Positions 26,290 through 34,385 of a stretch of 36,783 nucleotides of DNA are shown here, one piece after another (position 1 is the first letter of the stretch; each line of letters opens with the position of its first letter). The stretch covers positions 1 to 36,783 of the forward strand of contig CATMRP010000029.1 of assembly GCA_950073835.1 (NCBI GenBank), written 5' to 3'. The DNA comes from an uncultured Alteromonadaceae bacterium. GTDB taxonomy: Bacteria; Pseudomonadota; Gammaproteobacteria; Enterobacterales; Alteromonadaceae. The notes under the pieces are model-generated. The model did not search any database and was not told where the DNA came from. It saw only the letters and a program-made list of their open reading frames with translations. Position numbers and translations under genes: made by a program.

Positions 26290-27765
26290 ATGTGCAGTAT
26301 GTTTTACCGGTGGAATGGCCGCCGTCCAGCCCACCTTTTGTGTCGATTCCTGTTTGCCGCCGCCCTGACGCTGACTTCGCTGTCGGTATTCAGTGCCGAC
26401 ATGAACACCTGGTTCCGGGAATTCAAGCAGAGTGCCAGTGACCAGACCCTTTACAAGCTCCTTTGGTCACTGCCCAAAGGGGGCGATTTGCACCATCACT
26501 TAAGTGGTGCCGGTTACAGTGAATGGTGGTACGACATTGCCACCCGCCCGGAACAAAATGGGGGTTACCGTTACTACACTAAAACCCGTTTACTGCAATG
26601 CCGCGGCTATGGTACCAATGAGTACGGGCCCAATCCGCAGAACCTGTTATTTCGTACCATTCAGGCCTCTACTTACGCAGCCCTCAGCGACTGTGAAAAA
26701 CAGGAATATGAGTTACTCCGCGACCTCGATGACAACACCAGACTTGCCTGGCTTAACAGTATTCGCCTGGACAAAGCCCATGAAGGGCGCAATGAGTTTT
26801 TTGAACGCCACTGGCAACGACTGAACGAACTCACCAGTAACCCGCATATTGGTGCCCATATCCTGCTCAAAAATATGCAGGCTTTCGCAGCAGAGGGGTT
26901 GCAGTACCTTGAGACTCAGGTGAATGTGGATCGCGGTATTACGCCTCAGGGCGAGTTAATGTCGCCACAAGCGTCACTGAAAGTATTTACCGATATGCTG
27001 GCCTCAGAAGCCGCCAGGAAAACCGGCGTTACGGTGCGCTTTCAATACGCTCTGCTGCGCTTTTTACCTCACGCTGAACAGCATTTACGCTGGATGTATG
27101 ATTTTGTCGATCAGCATCGCAACCTCTATGTAGGCATTAACATGGTGGGGCGCGAGGATAACGACAAAGGTTATCCGCTACGCTTCCTGCCTGTGCTACG
27201 GGATTTACGCCGCCAGTATCCGGCGATTAATCTGGCCATTCACGCCGGTGAAGTAGATGAACCTAACCAGCATGTAAAAGACACCCTGCTGCTGGGTGCC
27301 CAGCGTATTGGCCACGGCCTGAACACCATTACCGATCCGGACACCCTGCTGTTGATGCGCCATGGCCCGTATCTGATTGAAATTAATCTGATCAGTAACC
27401 GCCTGCTCGACTATACAGAAGATTATGCCAGCCATCCGTTTCCGGAGTATTTGCGCACCAATATTCCGGTGGCGCTGACGACTGACGACCGCGGCATGTG
27501 GGACAGCACCCTTACCGATGAATACTACGTAGCCGTTAAAGAATTTAATTTATCCTGGCAAGAGCTCACCGGTCTTGCCCGTCAGTCTCTTAAGCACAGC
27601 TTTTTAGCCGAAGACGATAAACAAGCCGCGCTCAATGCTTACGAGCAGCGATTGCGCCAGTTTGCAGAAACCCTTGCCCGTGATGGCGTTTCGTCATTAC
27701 CGCAAGCCGCCCCTAAACGGCGTTTTATCTGCGACTATCAACCCACTTTGTGTCATCAAGGATAG
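26290..27765 (+). CDS. exported adenosine-deaminase-like protein (ADGF/ADA2-like)
   Basis: About 491 residues with an Arg-rich N-terminus and a hydrophobic signal peptide ending near VFSA, so probably periplasmic. Adenosine-deaminase motifs are complete: DLHHHLSG (metal His pair), IHAGEVDEP (metal His and catalytic Glu), RIGHGLN (catalytic His) and TTDDRGMW (metal Asp). An extra conserved-looking insert (about residues 75-150), together with a signal peptide, recalls secreted ADGF/ADA2 enzymes rather than cytoplasmic Add. It likely turns adenosine into inosine before uptake. The start is uncertain (TTG 26254, ATG 26290 or ATG 26299). An NCS2 permease gene follows 3 nt after the stop. Confidence 0.82.
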   Translation: MCSMFYRWNGRRPAHLLCRFLFAAALTLTSLSVFSADMNTWFREFKQSASDQTLYKLLWSLPKGGDLHHHLSGAGYSEWWYDIATRPEQNGGYRYYTKTRLLQCRGYGTNEYGPNPQNLLFRTIQASTYAALSDCEKQEYELLRDLDDNTRLAWLNSIRLDKAHEGRNEFFERHWQRLNELTSNPHIGAHILLKNMQAFAAEGLQYLETQVNVDRGITPQGELMSPQASLKVFTDMLASEAARKTGVTVRFQYALLRFLPHAEQHLRWMYDFVDQHRNLYVGINMVGREDNDKGYPLRFLPVLRDLRRQYPAINLAIHAGEVDEPNQHVKDTLLLGAQRIGHGLNTITDPDTLLLMRHGPYLIEINLISNRLLDYTEDYASHPFPEYLRTNIPVALTTDDRGMWDSTLTDEYYVAVKEFNLSWQELTGLARQSLKHSFLAEDDKQAALNAYEQRLRQFAETLARDGVSSLPQAAPKRRFICDYQPTLCHQG

Positions 27766-27768
27766 CGC

Positions 27769-29160
27769 ATGTCACAACATCACATACTTTACGCACTGGA
27801 AGATAAGCCCGGCTTTATGGTTAGCCTCACGGCGGCGGTGCAACACGTTCTGGCCAGCTTTATTGGCGTGGTAACGCCAACGCTGATCATTGCTTCGGCA
27901 CTGGGTTTACAGGCTGAAGTGCCCTACCTGATCAGCATGGCGCTGCTGGTTACCGGTATCGGCACTTTTATCCAGACCCGCGGATTCGGCCCGGTGGGCA
28001 GCGGTCTGGTGGCTATCCAGGGCACCAGCTTTGCCTTTATCAGTGCGTTGCTGATGGTTGGTACCACGATTAAATCCCGGGGAGGATCGAATGACGATAT
28101 TCTCGCCATGATGTTTGGCGTTTGTTTCTGGGGCGCGTTTGTTGAAATTATTCTGAGTCAGTTTATTACCCAGCTCAAACGCGTCATCACCCCTATTACC
28201 ACCGGAGTTGTGATCATTGCCATTGGTATTTCACTGATTAAGGTCGGCATGACAGACCTGGCAGGCGGCTTTAACAGTGATGATTTTGGCAGCGTGGAAA
28301 ATCTAAACCTGGGACTAACAGTACTGCTGGTGATTATTTTCTTTAATGCGCATCGAAACCGCTGGTTAAGATTATCCGCCATTTTTATCGGCATGAGTCT
28401 GGGCACTCTTATCGCATTTTTTGCTGGCATGACCGATTTCACAGCACTCACTTCGCTGCCGGTTTTCAGCTTCCCGCAACCCTTTAAGTACGGCTTTAAT
28501 TTTGACTGGGCGCTATTTTTACCCATTGCATTAATTTACTTTTTTACGGCAATTGAAACGGCGGGCGATCTCACCGCCAACAGCTTATTTTGTCAGTTGC
28601 CGATCCGCGGCGATAAATACCTTAAGCGGATCCGGGCGGGTATCCTCGGTGATGGCTTTAACTCATTAATGGCTGCCATCTTTTGTACCTTTCCCAACAC
28701 CACCTTCGGGCAAAATAACGGTGTTATACAGATGACGGGCATAGCCAGTCGTAAAGTGGGCTACTTTGTGGCGGCAGTATTTGTGGTTCTTGGCGTATTT
28801 CCCTTTATCGGTGCAGTGCTTCAGGCAATTCCAAAACCTGTGCTGGGCGGCGCCACACTGGTGATGTTTGCCATGGTCGCCGTCGGCGGTGTTAAGATCC
28901 TGACCAGTGAACCATTAACCCAACGCAACAGCCTGATTACCGCGTGTTCACTTGGCATGGGGCTGGGCGTGATGATGGTGGGTGACGTGCTTGCTCAACT
29001 GCCACCATGGCTTGGCAACATATTTATATCACCGGTTACCACCGCGGGGTTAACCGCAATTGTTCTGACGGTAGTGCTACCTAACAATAGAGAGGCTGAC
29101 ACCAGCACAGATAGTTTGCAAAACGACGACTCGCAGCAACAGCCCTGTACTGAGAAGTGA
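27769..29160 (+). CDS. NCS2-family nucleobase permease (xanthine/uracil permease type)
   Basis: A 463-residue membrane protein of the NAT/NCS2 family. Hallmarks: QHVLASFIGVVTPTLI in TM1, GSGLVAIQGTSFAF in TM3, the acidic AIETAGDLTANS in TM8 and the family signature QNNGVIQMTG in TM10. These proteins import xanthine, urate or uracil with protons or sodium. AAGGA precedes the ATG, and the gene is 3 nt from the exported deaminase gene, so the pair is one operon. Purines rather than pyrimidines are favoured by the surroundings. Xanthine or urate are the best candidates. Confidence 0.9.
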   Translation: MSQHHILYALEDKPGFMVSLTAAVQHVLASFIGVVTPTLIIASALGLQAEVPYLISMALLVTGIGTFIQTRGFGPVGSGLVAIQGTSFAFISALLMVGTTIKSRGGSNDDILAMMFGVCFWGAFVEIILSQFITQLKRVITPITTGVVIIAIGISLIKVGMTDLAGGFNSDDFGSVENLNLGLTVLLVIIFFNAHRNRWLRLSAIFIGMSLGTLIAFFAGMTDFTALTSLPVFSFPQPFKYGFNFDWALFLPIALIYFFTAIETAGDLTANSLFCQLPIRGDKYLKRIRAGILGDGFNSLMAAIFCTFPNTTFGQNNGVIQMTGIASRKVGYFVAAVFVVLGVFPFIGAVLQAIPKPVLGGATLVMFAMVAVGGVKILTSEPLTQRNSLITACSLGMGLGVMMVGDVLAQLPPWLGNIFISPVTTAGLTAIVLTVVLPNNREADTSTDSLQNDDSQQQPCTEK

Positions 29161-29166
29161 ACAGTG

Positions 29167-29186
29167 AGCCCGGTCTTGATCGGGCT
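29167..29186 (+). terminator. possible terminator after the NCS2 permease gene
   Basis: Stem AGCCCG / CGGGCT with an 8-nt loop, followed only by TCAGCTTT, a weak T-run. It is 6 nt after the stop codon. Confidence 0.45.
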
Positions 29187-29338
29187 TCAGCTTTACATGG
29201 TGCAATGTTCAGATAATACTCCCTGAAATGGTGCAATGGGCTGAAGAAACTTTCACCGTTAACAATTACGTAACTAAAAGACCTTTTCAACCTATATTTT
29301 TATCTATATATATCAATAAATTAAAAACAAAATCAACC

Positions 29339-29354
29339 CTGACCACATGGACAG
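29339..29354 (+). promoter_or_regulatory. RutR-like operator before the TonB receptor gene
   Basis: TGACCA-CA-TGGACA, a near-palindrome agreeing with 11 of 14 positions of the RutR box, about 90 nt before the receptor start. A second inverted repeat, ATGCA-AGTC-TGCAT, follows at 29378-29391. Weaker than the sites at 26226 and 34311. Confidence 0.42.
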
Positions 29355-29441
29355 GATTTTGGCATTAAACCTGCAATATGCAAGTCTGCATAGCTATATC
29401 TCACTTAAATTTACAAAAAATCCGAGAACATGAGGAACACC

Positions 29442-31868
29442 ATGAAAACGACCAAATTTAGTGTGGCGCCGATTGCGCTGGCCGTCACCAGCAGTCTGAT
29501 GCTATCAACTGCTGCTTTTGCGCAGGAAGAGCCATCTGATGCTGAAATCGAAAAAATTGAAGTAAAAGGCTCACTGGGCAGCTTACCTGGCCAGGACGTC
29601 GAAGCTGTTTTTGGTTTTGGTAAGTCAATTCTGGAAACGCCTCGTTCTGCATCGACCATCTCGGATGAGCAAATGGAACGTTTTAACGTATCCGATATTG
29701 ACGAACTGGTTGCCTTTGCTCCTGGTACCTTTACCCAGTCGTTCTTTGGTGTAGCCGGTTCTCTGGATATTCGTGGTAACCCCGGTGAAGCTTACTTCCG
29801 TGGCATGAAGCGCCTGGACAACCCGGGTAACTACCCTACACCAATTGGTGCGTCAAGCCGTATCGATATCGTACGTGGTCCGGCATCACCTATTTATGGT
29901 CCGTCAAAAATTGGTGGTTATCTGAACTTTAACCCTAAATCTGCCCGTGCTTCTTCAGGTCAGTACCTGGACACACCTACCGGTGCATTGTCTTATACCC
30001 ACGGCAGCTGGGATAAGAGCATTATCACCGCTGAAGTCGGTGGTCCTGGCAGCATTGGCGGCAAGGAAATGGGTTACTATGTTTACGGTGAAGTTGAAAA
30101 CTCAGGTTCTTACTACGATAACACCGATACCGACCAGTCAATCATTCAGGCTTCTTTTAACATCGACCTGACAGATAATCTGCGCGTTGAATTTGGTGGT
30201 ATGTACCACAACTATCAGGGTAACCAGGTAGCGGGCTGGAACCGTCTGACCCAGGAGTTGGTTGATAACGGCACTTACATTACAGGTACCGCACAACCAC
30301 TGGATACTGATGGTGACGGCTCTATCTCTCATGAAGAATACGGTGCGGTTAATTTAGCCGGCGCGGGCTTCTTCTATGTACCGGCAGCAGCATTCACCGA
30401 TGATGATGCCCTGCCACTGATGAACCTGGAAAATGTTGGTACCACTACCCTTAAAGGCAATCAGACCCTGGTTGCGCCAGATGATCAGTTAGGCAACAAA
30501 GCCACTACCCTTTATTTTGATGTGATTTATTACGCGGGCGATTGGGAAATCAAAAACCAGTTATTCTATGATGCCTACGATAATATCAACGAAAATGCTT
30601 ACGGCTTCTCACAATTCCACGATAGCTGGGTTGTTGAAGATAAAGTGGTTTTCGCCACCGAAGTGGAAACGGGCTCGCTTTACGCACAGTTCCAGATTTC
30701 ACCGTCAATCCGCTATACCGACTTCTTACACGGTGACGACTTCACTTATGAGTACTTCAACCGCCGTGATCTGACTATGCCTTCAGGCGCTCTGGATCGC
30801 CGTTTACTGTCTACCCGTTCCGGCATGAACTACGATAACTATGACCAGGGTGATTATCTGGATCTGGGTATTGCAGCCATGACTGACTTAACCTGGGACT
30901 GGGGTCTGAACATCGTGTTAGGTGCTCGCTACGACACCATCGATATCGAAACCACGTCTCGCCAGGACTTGTTACTACCAGGCGCACGTGAAGACGCTGA
31001 TGTTACTACCCCAATTACGCTGGATGAAACCGTTGATGGGGTATCCTGGAACGCCAGTATCTCCTACACCACACCAATTGGTCTGATCCCTTATATCACC
31101 ATGGCTGAGCAGGCTACGCTGGTGGCTGGTCAGGGTGCAGAAATCAACATCGGTCAGTTAGGTAACGCTGATGGCAGTGGTGCATTCGATACTTCTGAGC
31201 TGATTGAATACGGTGTGAAAGGTTCATTCCTGGATGAGTCGCTGTACTTTGCCCTGTCAATCTTCGAACAGGAACGTACCGACTACAATACACAGAACAC
31301 CGTTACCAACAATACCACCAACAACGAAGGTCTGGAATTTGAACTGCGTTGGGTAGTAAACGAAAACCTGGTGCTGTCTGCCGGTTACTCGAACGTTGAA
31401 GTTGTAAACCTGACGGCCCTTGAAAACGGTACTCAGTTTGGTTTCCTTGGTGCCGAAGATCTGGTTAACCTGAGCGATCCATCACTGGTGTTTGGTGGTA
31501 ACGTTATCGGTCTTAACCTGGTTGGTCCCGGTACTAACAACCCGAAAGGCCTGAAAGCCGGTATGCCGGAAAACATCTACACGCTGACGGGTACCTATGA
31601 CTTCCAGAATGGTTACGCGGCCAGCTTAAGTGTAATCGATGTTGACTCGGTTTCTTCAGGTTTCTCTGGTGCGGTTACACTGCCAGCCTACACCCTGGTT
31701 AACGCCGGTCTGTCTTATCAGGATGAAAACTTCGGGGTTAACCTGACCGTGAAAAACCTGACAGACGAGCGCTATTTCCGCGCTAACTTCCCGGACTTAT
31801 TCGGTAGCCAGATTGTGTTACCTGAACTGCCACGTCACTTCAACGTGAAGTTCTCTTACAAGTTCTAA
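29442..31868 (+). CDS. TonB-dependent outer-membrane receptor, probably for purine nucleosides or bases
   Basis: An 808-residue receptor: signal peptide cut after about Ala27 (AFA/Q), a likely TonB box in EIEKIEVKG, a plug domain (about 60-180; RIDIVRGPASPIYGPSKIGG) and a 22-strand-type barrel ending in the outer-membrane signature FNVKFSYKF. ATG 29442 has GAGG upstream; ATG 29430 is in frame but would lie within the ribosome-binding site. Residues 288-299 (DTDGDGSISHEE) form a canonical EF-hand calcium loop, rare in such receptors; a second similar run is NADGSGAFDTSE later in the barrel. The NUP gene follows after a terminator. Purine cargo is inferred from the neighbours; the plug also resembles siderophore receptors. 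Confidence 0.88.
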   Translation: MKTTKFSVAPIALAVTSSLMLSTAAFAQEEPSDAEIEKIEVKGSLGSLPGQDVEAVFGFGKSILETPRSASTISDEQMERFNVSDIDELVAFAPGTFTQSFFGVAGSLDIRGNPGEAYFRGMKRLDNPGNYPTPIGASSRIDIVRGPASPIYGPSKIGGYLNFNPKSARASSGQYLDTPTGALSYTHGSWDKSIITAEVGGPGSIGGKEMGYYVYGEVENSGSYYDNTDTDQSIIQASFNIDLTDNLRVEFGGMYHNYQGNQVAGWNRLTQELVDNGTYITGTAQPLDTDGDGSISHEEYGAVNLAGAGFFYVPAAAFTDDDALPLMNLENVGTTTLKGNQTLVAPDDQLGNKATTLYFDVIYYAGDWEIKNQLFYDAYDNINENAYGFSQFHDSWVVEDKVVFATEVETGSLYAQFQISPSIRYTDFLHGDDFTYEYFNRRDLTMPSGALDRRLLSTRSGMNYDNYDQGDYLDLGIAAMTDLTWDWGLNIVLGARYDTIDIETTSRQDLLLPGAREDADVTTPITLDETVDGVSWNASISYTTPIGLIPYITMAEQATLVAGQGAEINIGQLGNADGSGAFDTSELIEYGVKGSFLDESLYFALSIFEQERTDYNTQNTVTNNTTNNEGLEFELRWVVNENLVLSAGYSNVEVVNLTALENGTQFGFLGAEDLVNLSDPSLVFGGNVIGLNLVGPGTNNPKGLKAGMPENIYTLTGTYDFQNGYAASLSVIDVDSVSSGFSGAVTLPAYTLVNAGLSYQDENFGVNLTVKNLTDERYFRANFPDLFGSQIVLPELPRHFNVKFSYKF

Positions 31869-31888
31869 GCAATACATTGTTCGACCCT

Positions 31889-31917
31889 AACGGCATGCCT
31901 CGGCATGCCGTTTTTTT
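31889..31917 (+). terminator. strong terminator or attenuator between receptor and NUP genes
   Basis: A 10-bp perfect stem AACGGCATGC / GCATGCCGTT with loop CTCG, followed by TTTTT (part of a 7-T run). It lies just 16 nt before the NUP start, so NUP is probably expressed by partial read-through, giving less NUP than receptor. Confidence 0.88.
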
Positions 31918-31933
31918 ACCTCCTGGAGAAACC

Positions 31934-33052
31934 ATGCGTTATTTATTATTGAGTTTGCTGAGTTGTCTGGCTCTGAGCGCCTGTCAGCCGGGCACGGATG
32001 CTCCTGTACAAACCACCGCCGCAGAAGCGGTAAAAACACCGGCAGAAAGCGCCGAAAAATTGCAGGTTAAAGCCGTTGTTGTTGCCATGTTTGAAATTGG
32101 CGAAGACGAAGGCGATCGCCCCGGCGAATTTCAGTTCTGGAAAGAGCGCTACGGCCTGACTGAAAAATATGCTTTCCCTCACGGCTTCCACGACCTTTAC
32201 TACAACCCTGAAAAAGGCGTACTGGGCATGGTCACCGGTATGGGCATTGCCCGCGCGTCATCGGCATTTACCGCGCTGGGACTGGATCCTCGTTTTGATT
32301 TAACCAAAGCCTACTGGCTGATAGCGGGCATTGCTGGTATCGACCCGCAGGATGGCTCAATTGGCTCTGCGGTATGGACCGATTACCTGGTTGACGGCGA
32401 CCTGGCGCATCAGATTGATGCCCGTGAAATCCCAAATGACTGGTCTACCGGTTACTTCCCGCTGTTTGCACATGAGCCCTACCCTGAACAGGATGGTGAG
32501 GTAGTGGCGCGCAACGGTGAGGTTTTTCAGTTGAACACAACATTAGTTGACTGGGCATTCAACCTCACCAAAGATATTGAGTTAATGGATACCGATGCCA
32601 TGCTGGCGTTACGTAGCAAGTACACCGAAATGCCAGCAGCGCAATTGCCTCCCAGGGTTTTACGCGGCGACCACCTGTCTGCATCAACCTTCTGGCACGG
32701 CAGACTGTTTAACGACTGGGCAAACGACTGGACGGCCTTCTGGACCAATGGCAAGGGCAACTTTATGACCTCCGGCATGGAAGACACCGGCAGCTATCAG
32801 GCGCTGACCTACCTGGATAACGCCGGTCTGGCCGATAAAACACGCGTAATGGTGTTACGTACCGCCAGTAACTTTACCATGCAGCCAACAGGCATGACTG
32901 CAGCCGAAAATCTCGCCGCAGAGAGTACCGGCGCCGGCTATGCAGGCATGCTACCGTCGCTGGAAGCCGCTTATAAGGTCGGTAGCACTGTGATTGATGA
33001 AATTGTCCTTAACTGGAACAAGTATCAGGATACCTTACCGGGTCAGCAGTAA
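31934..33052 (+). CDS. lipoprotein of the purine nucleoside permease (NUP) family
   Basis: A 372-residue protein whose ATG 31934 (GGAG upstream) gives a lipoprotein signal with lipobox LSAC. The mature part matches the NUP family throughout: VTGMGIARASSAFTALGLDP, WLIAGIAGIDPQDGSIGSAV, RGDHLSASTFWHGRLFNDWA, MEDTGSYQALTYL and VLRTASNFTMQPTGMTAAE. NUP proteins are named after a yeast permease, but the sequence is soluble in character and looks like a nucleoside-phosphorylase fold. It may therefore bind or cleave nucleosides in the periplasm. Coupled to the TonB receptor by position. An earlier start at 31877 would put a hairpin in the coding sequence. Confidence 0.85.
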   Translation: MRYLLLSLLSCLALSACQPGTDAPVQTTAAEAVKTPAESAEKLQVKAVVVAMFEIGEDEGDRPGEFQFWKERYGLTEKYAFPHGFHDLYYNPEKGVLGMVTGMGIARASSAFTALGLDPRFDLTKAYWLIAGIAGIDPQDGSIGSAVWTDYLVDGDLAHQIDAREIPNDWSTGYFPLFAHEPYPEQDGEVVARNGEVFQLNTTLVDWAFNLTKDIELMDTDAMLALRSKYTEMPAAQLPPRVLRGDHLSASTFWHGRLFNDWANDWTAFWTNGKGNFMTSGMEDTGSYQALTYLDNAGLADKTRVMVLRTASNFTMQPTGMTAAENLAAESTGAGYAGMLPSLEAAYKVGSTVIDEIVLNWNKYQDTLPGQQ

Positions 33053-33077
33053 TTCAGCAGAACCTTAAGCGTATACA

Positions 33078-33103
33078 AAGAAGGGGCCTTTTGGCCCCTT
33101 CTT
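33078..33103 (+). terminator. terminator after the NUP gene
   Basis: An 11-bp stem AAGAAGGGGCC / GGCCCCTTCTT with loop TTTT, 25 nt after the NUP stop and before the convergent adenine deaminase gene. The T-run is broken (TTCTTGCT), but the stem is strong. Confidence 0.7.
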
Positions 33104-33121
33104 GCTATCTACACGCAATAC

Positions 33122-34135
33122 TTAAGCCGCTTTGGCCACCAGGTTATCAATACATCGCAGCCACTTATTCTTTTCCTCGGCCGGTAAAAATGAGCCAATA
33201 AAACTGTTTTTGACCAGTTGCACCAGGGCCGTTTCATTCATCGCCAGGTGGGTCATTAGCGCTTTGTAGTTGTCGTTCAGGTAGCCACCAAAATAACTCG
33301 GGTCGTCAGAATTAACCGTTACACACAACCCCTGTTCGAGCAGATCGAGAATATTATGTTGCGCCATATTATCAAACACACACAACTTAATATTACTTTG
33401 CGGACACACCGTTAGCGCCATACCGCTGTCGCGTAAACGCTTAATGAGCTGCTCGTCTTCTTCGGCTCTGACACCGTGATCCACGCGATCTATTTTAAGC
33501 AAATCAAGAGCTTGCCAGATGTACTCCGGCGGGCCTTCTTCACCGGCATGGGCCACACATTTGAAGCCCAGCGCGCGGGCGGCGGTAAACACCTTCACGA
33601 ATTTTTCCGGCGGATTACCCTGCTCCGAACTATCGAGCCCCACGGCCTTGATGACCGGGTAGTAATCCCGGGCGTGATTGAGGGTTTCAATTGCAGATGC
33701 CTCACAGAGGTGGCGCAGAAACGACATAATCAGGAATACGCTAATGCCCCATTGCGCTTTCGCTTCATCAATAGCCCGCTGGAAACCCGGCATAAATACG
33801 TCAAAACCGATGCCCCTTTCGGTATGGGTTTGCGGATCAAACATGATTTCGGTGTGTACAATGTTATCGTCATGACAGTGCCGCAAATAACTACGCATCA
33901 GCAGGTAGAAATCTTCTTCGTCGCGCAGCACGTCTGCGCCCTGATAATACAGGTCCAGGAAACTCTGAAGATTGTCAAACTGATAGGCTGCCTTAATAGC
34001 CTCTACAGAATCGTAAGGTAACGACACCCCGTGTTTTTCGGCCAGCGCCCACATAAGTTCGGGCTCCAGTGTGCCTTCTATATGCAGGTGCAATTCGGTT
34101 TTTGGCAACTGCTCAATTAAATGAATTAGTTTCAT
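33122..34135 (-). CDS. adenine deaminase (adenosine-deaminase-fold type)
   Basis: A 337-residue cytoplasmic enzyme of the adenosine-deaminase superfamily. Motifs: ELHLHIEGTLEPEL (metal His pair), VAHAGEEGPPEYIWQAL (His and catalytic Glu), RVDHGVRAEED and VTVNSDDPSYFGGY (Asp). FDPQTHTERGI, GLDSSEQGNPPEKF and DHGVRAEED fit the fungal and Pseudomonas adenine deaminase subgroup, not adenosine deaminase Add. It converts adenine to hypoxanthine. ATG 34135 is taken; GTG 34159 is in frame, but the family start suits the ATG, with GGGAG about 11 nt before it. Divergent from the AzgA-type permease gene, a natural uptake partner. Confidence 0.88.
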   Translation of the reverse strand: MKLIHLIEQLPKTELHLHIEGTLEPELMWALAEKHGVSLPYDSVEAIKAAYQFDNLQSFLDLYYQGADVLRDEEDFYLLMRSYLRHCHDDNIVHTEIMFDPQTHTERGIGFDVFMPGFQRAIDEAKAQWGISVFLIMSFLRHLCEASAIETLNHARDYYPVIKAVGLDSSEQGNPPEKFVKVFTAARALGFKCVAHAGEEGPPEYIWQALDLLKIDRVDHGVRAEEDEQLIKRLRDSGMALTVCPQSNIKLCVFDNMAQHNILDLLEQGLCVTVNSDDPSYFGGYLNDNYKALMTHLAMNETALVQLVKNSFIGSFLPAEEKNKWLRCIDNLVAKAA

Positions 34136-34244
34136 CGCGTAACGGGCTCCCTCGCGCACTGTTGTCAGGCAAATTCACCATTTAGGTGCATCTTTGAATG
34201 GCTCCATGCCAAAATAGCCTGCATCAAACTGATTTATAGTAAGA

Positions 34245-34306
34245 TTGGTCTGTTCGGTACCAACCGTTTATTGTGATATATAAAAGTCTAGCAGATACCA
34301 GACCAA
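34245..34306. promoter_or_regulatory. long-range inverted repeat in the adenine deaminase/permease divergent region
   Basis: TTGGTCTG (34245-34252) and CAGACCAA (34299-34306) are perfect inverted repeats 46 nt apart. A smaller palindrome CGGT-ACCA-ACCG lies between them. Each arm contains a TGGTC half of the RutR-like box. They could be half-sites for the same regulator as the box at 34311, or ends of a repression loop. Confidence 0.4.
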
Positions 34307-34310
34307 CTCT

Positions 34311-34326
34311 TTGACTAAATGGTCAG
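34311..34326 (+). promoter_or_regulatory. RutR-like operator before the AzgA-type permease gene
   Basis: TTGACTA-AA-TGGTCAG matches 12 of 14 defined positions of the E. coli RutR box, the best of the three copies in this window. It lies 59 nt before the permease start and 176 nt before the divergent adenine deaminase start. Confidence 0.6.
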
Positions 34327-34385
34327 TTTTTTGCTTGCACTAAGCCAACACACTCAACAATTACAAACCATAAAAGAGATTCACT

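Noticed and set aside
29430-29441. Upstream ATG as start of the TonB receptor
   Set aside because: It would overlap the GAGG ribosome-binding site of the better ATG at 29442, which begins a classic signal peptide.
33122-34135. Naming this gene adenosine deaminase (add)
   Set aside because: The motifs GLDSSEQGNPPEKF, FDPQTHTERGI and DHGVRAEED fit the adenine deaminase subgroup; the permease partner also suggests a base.
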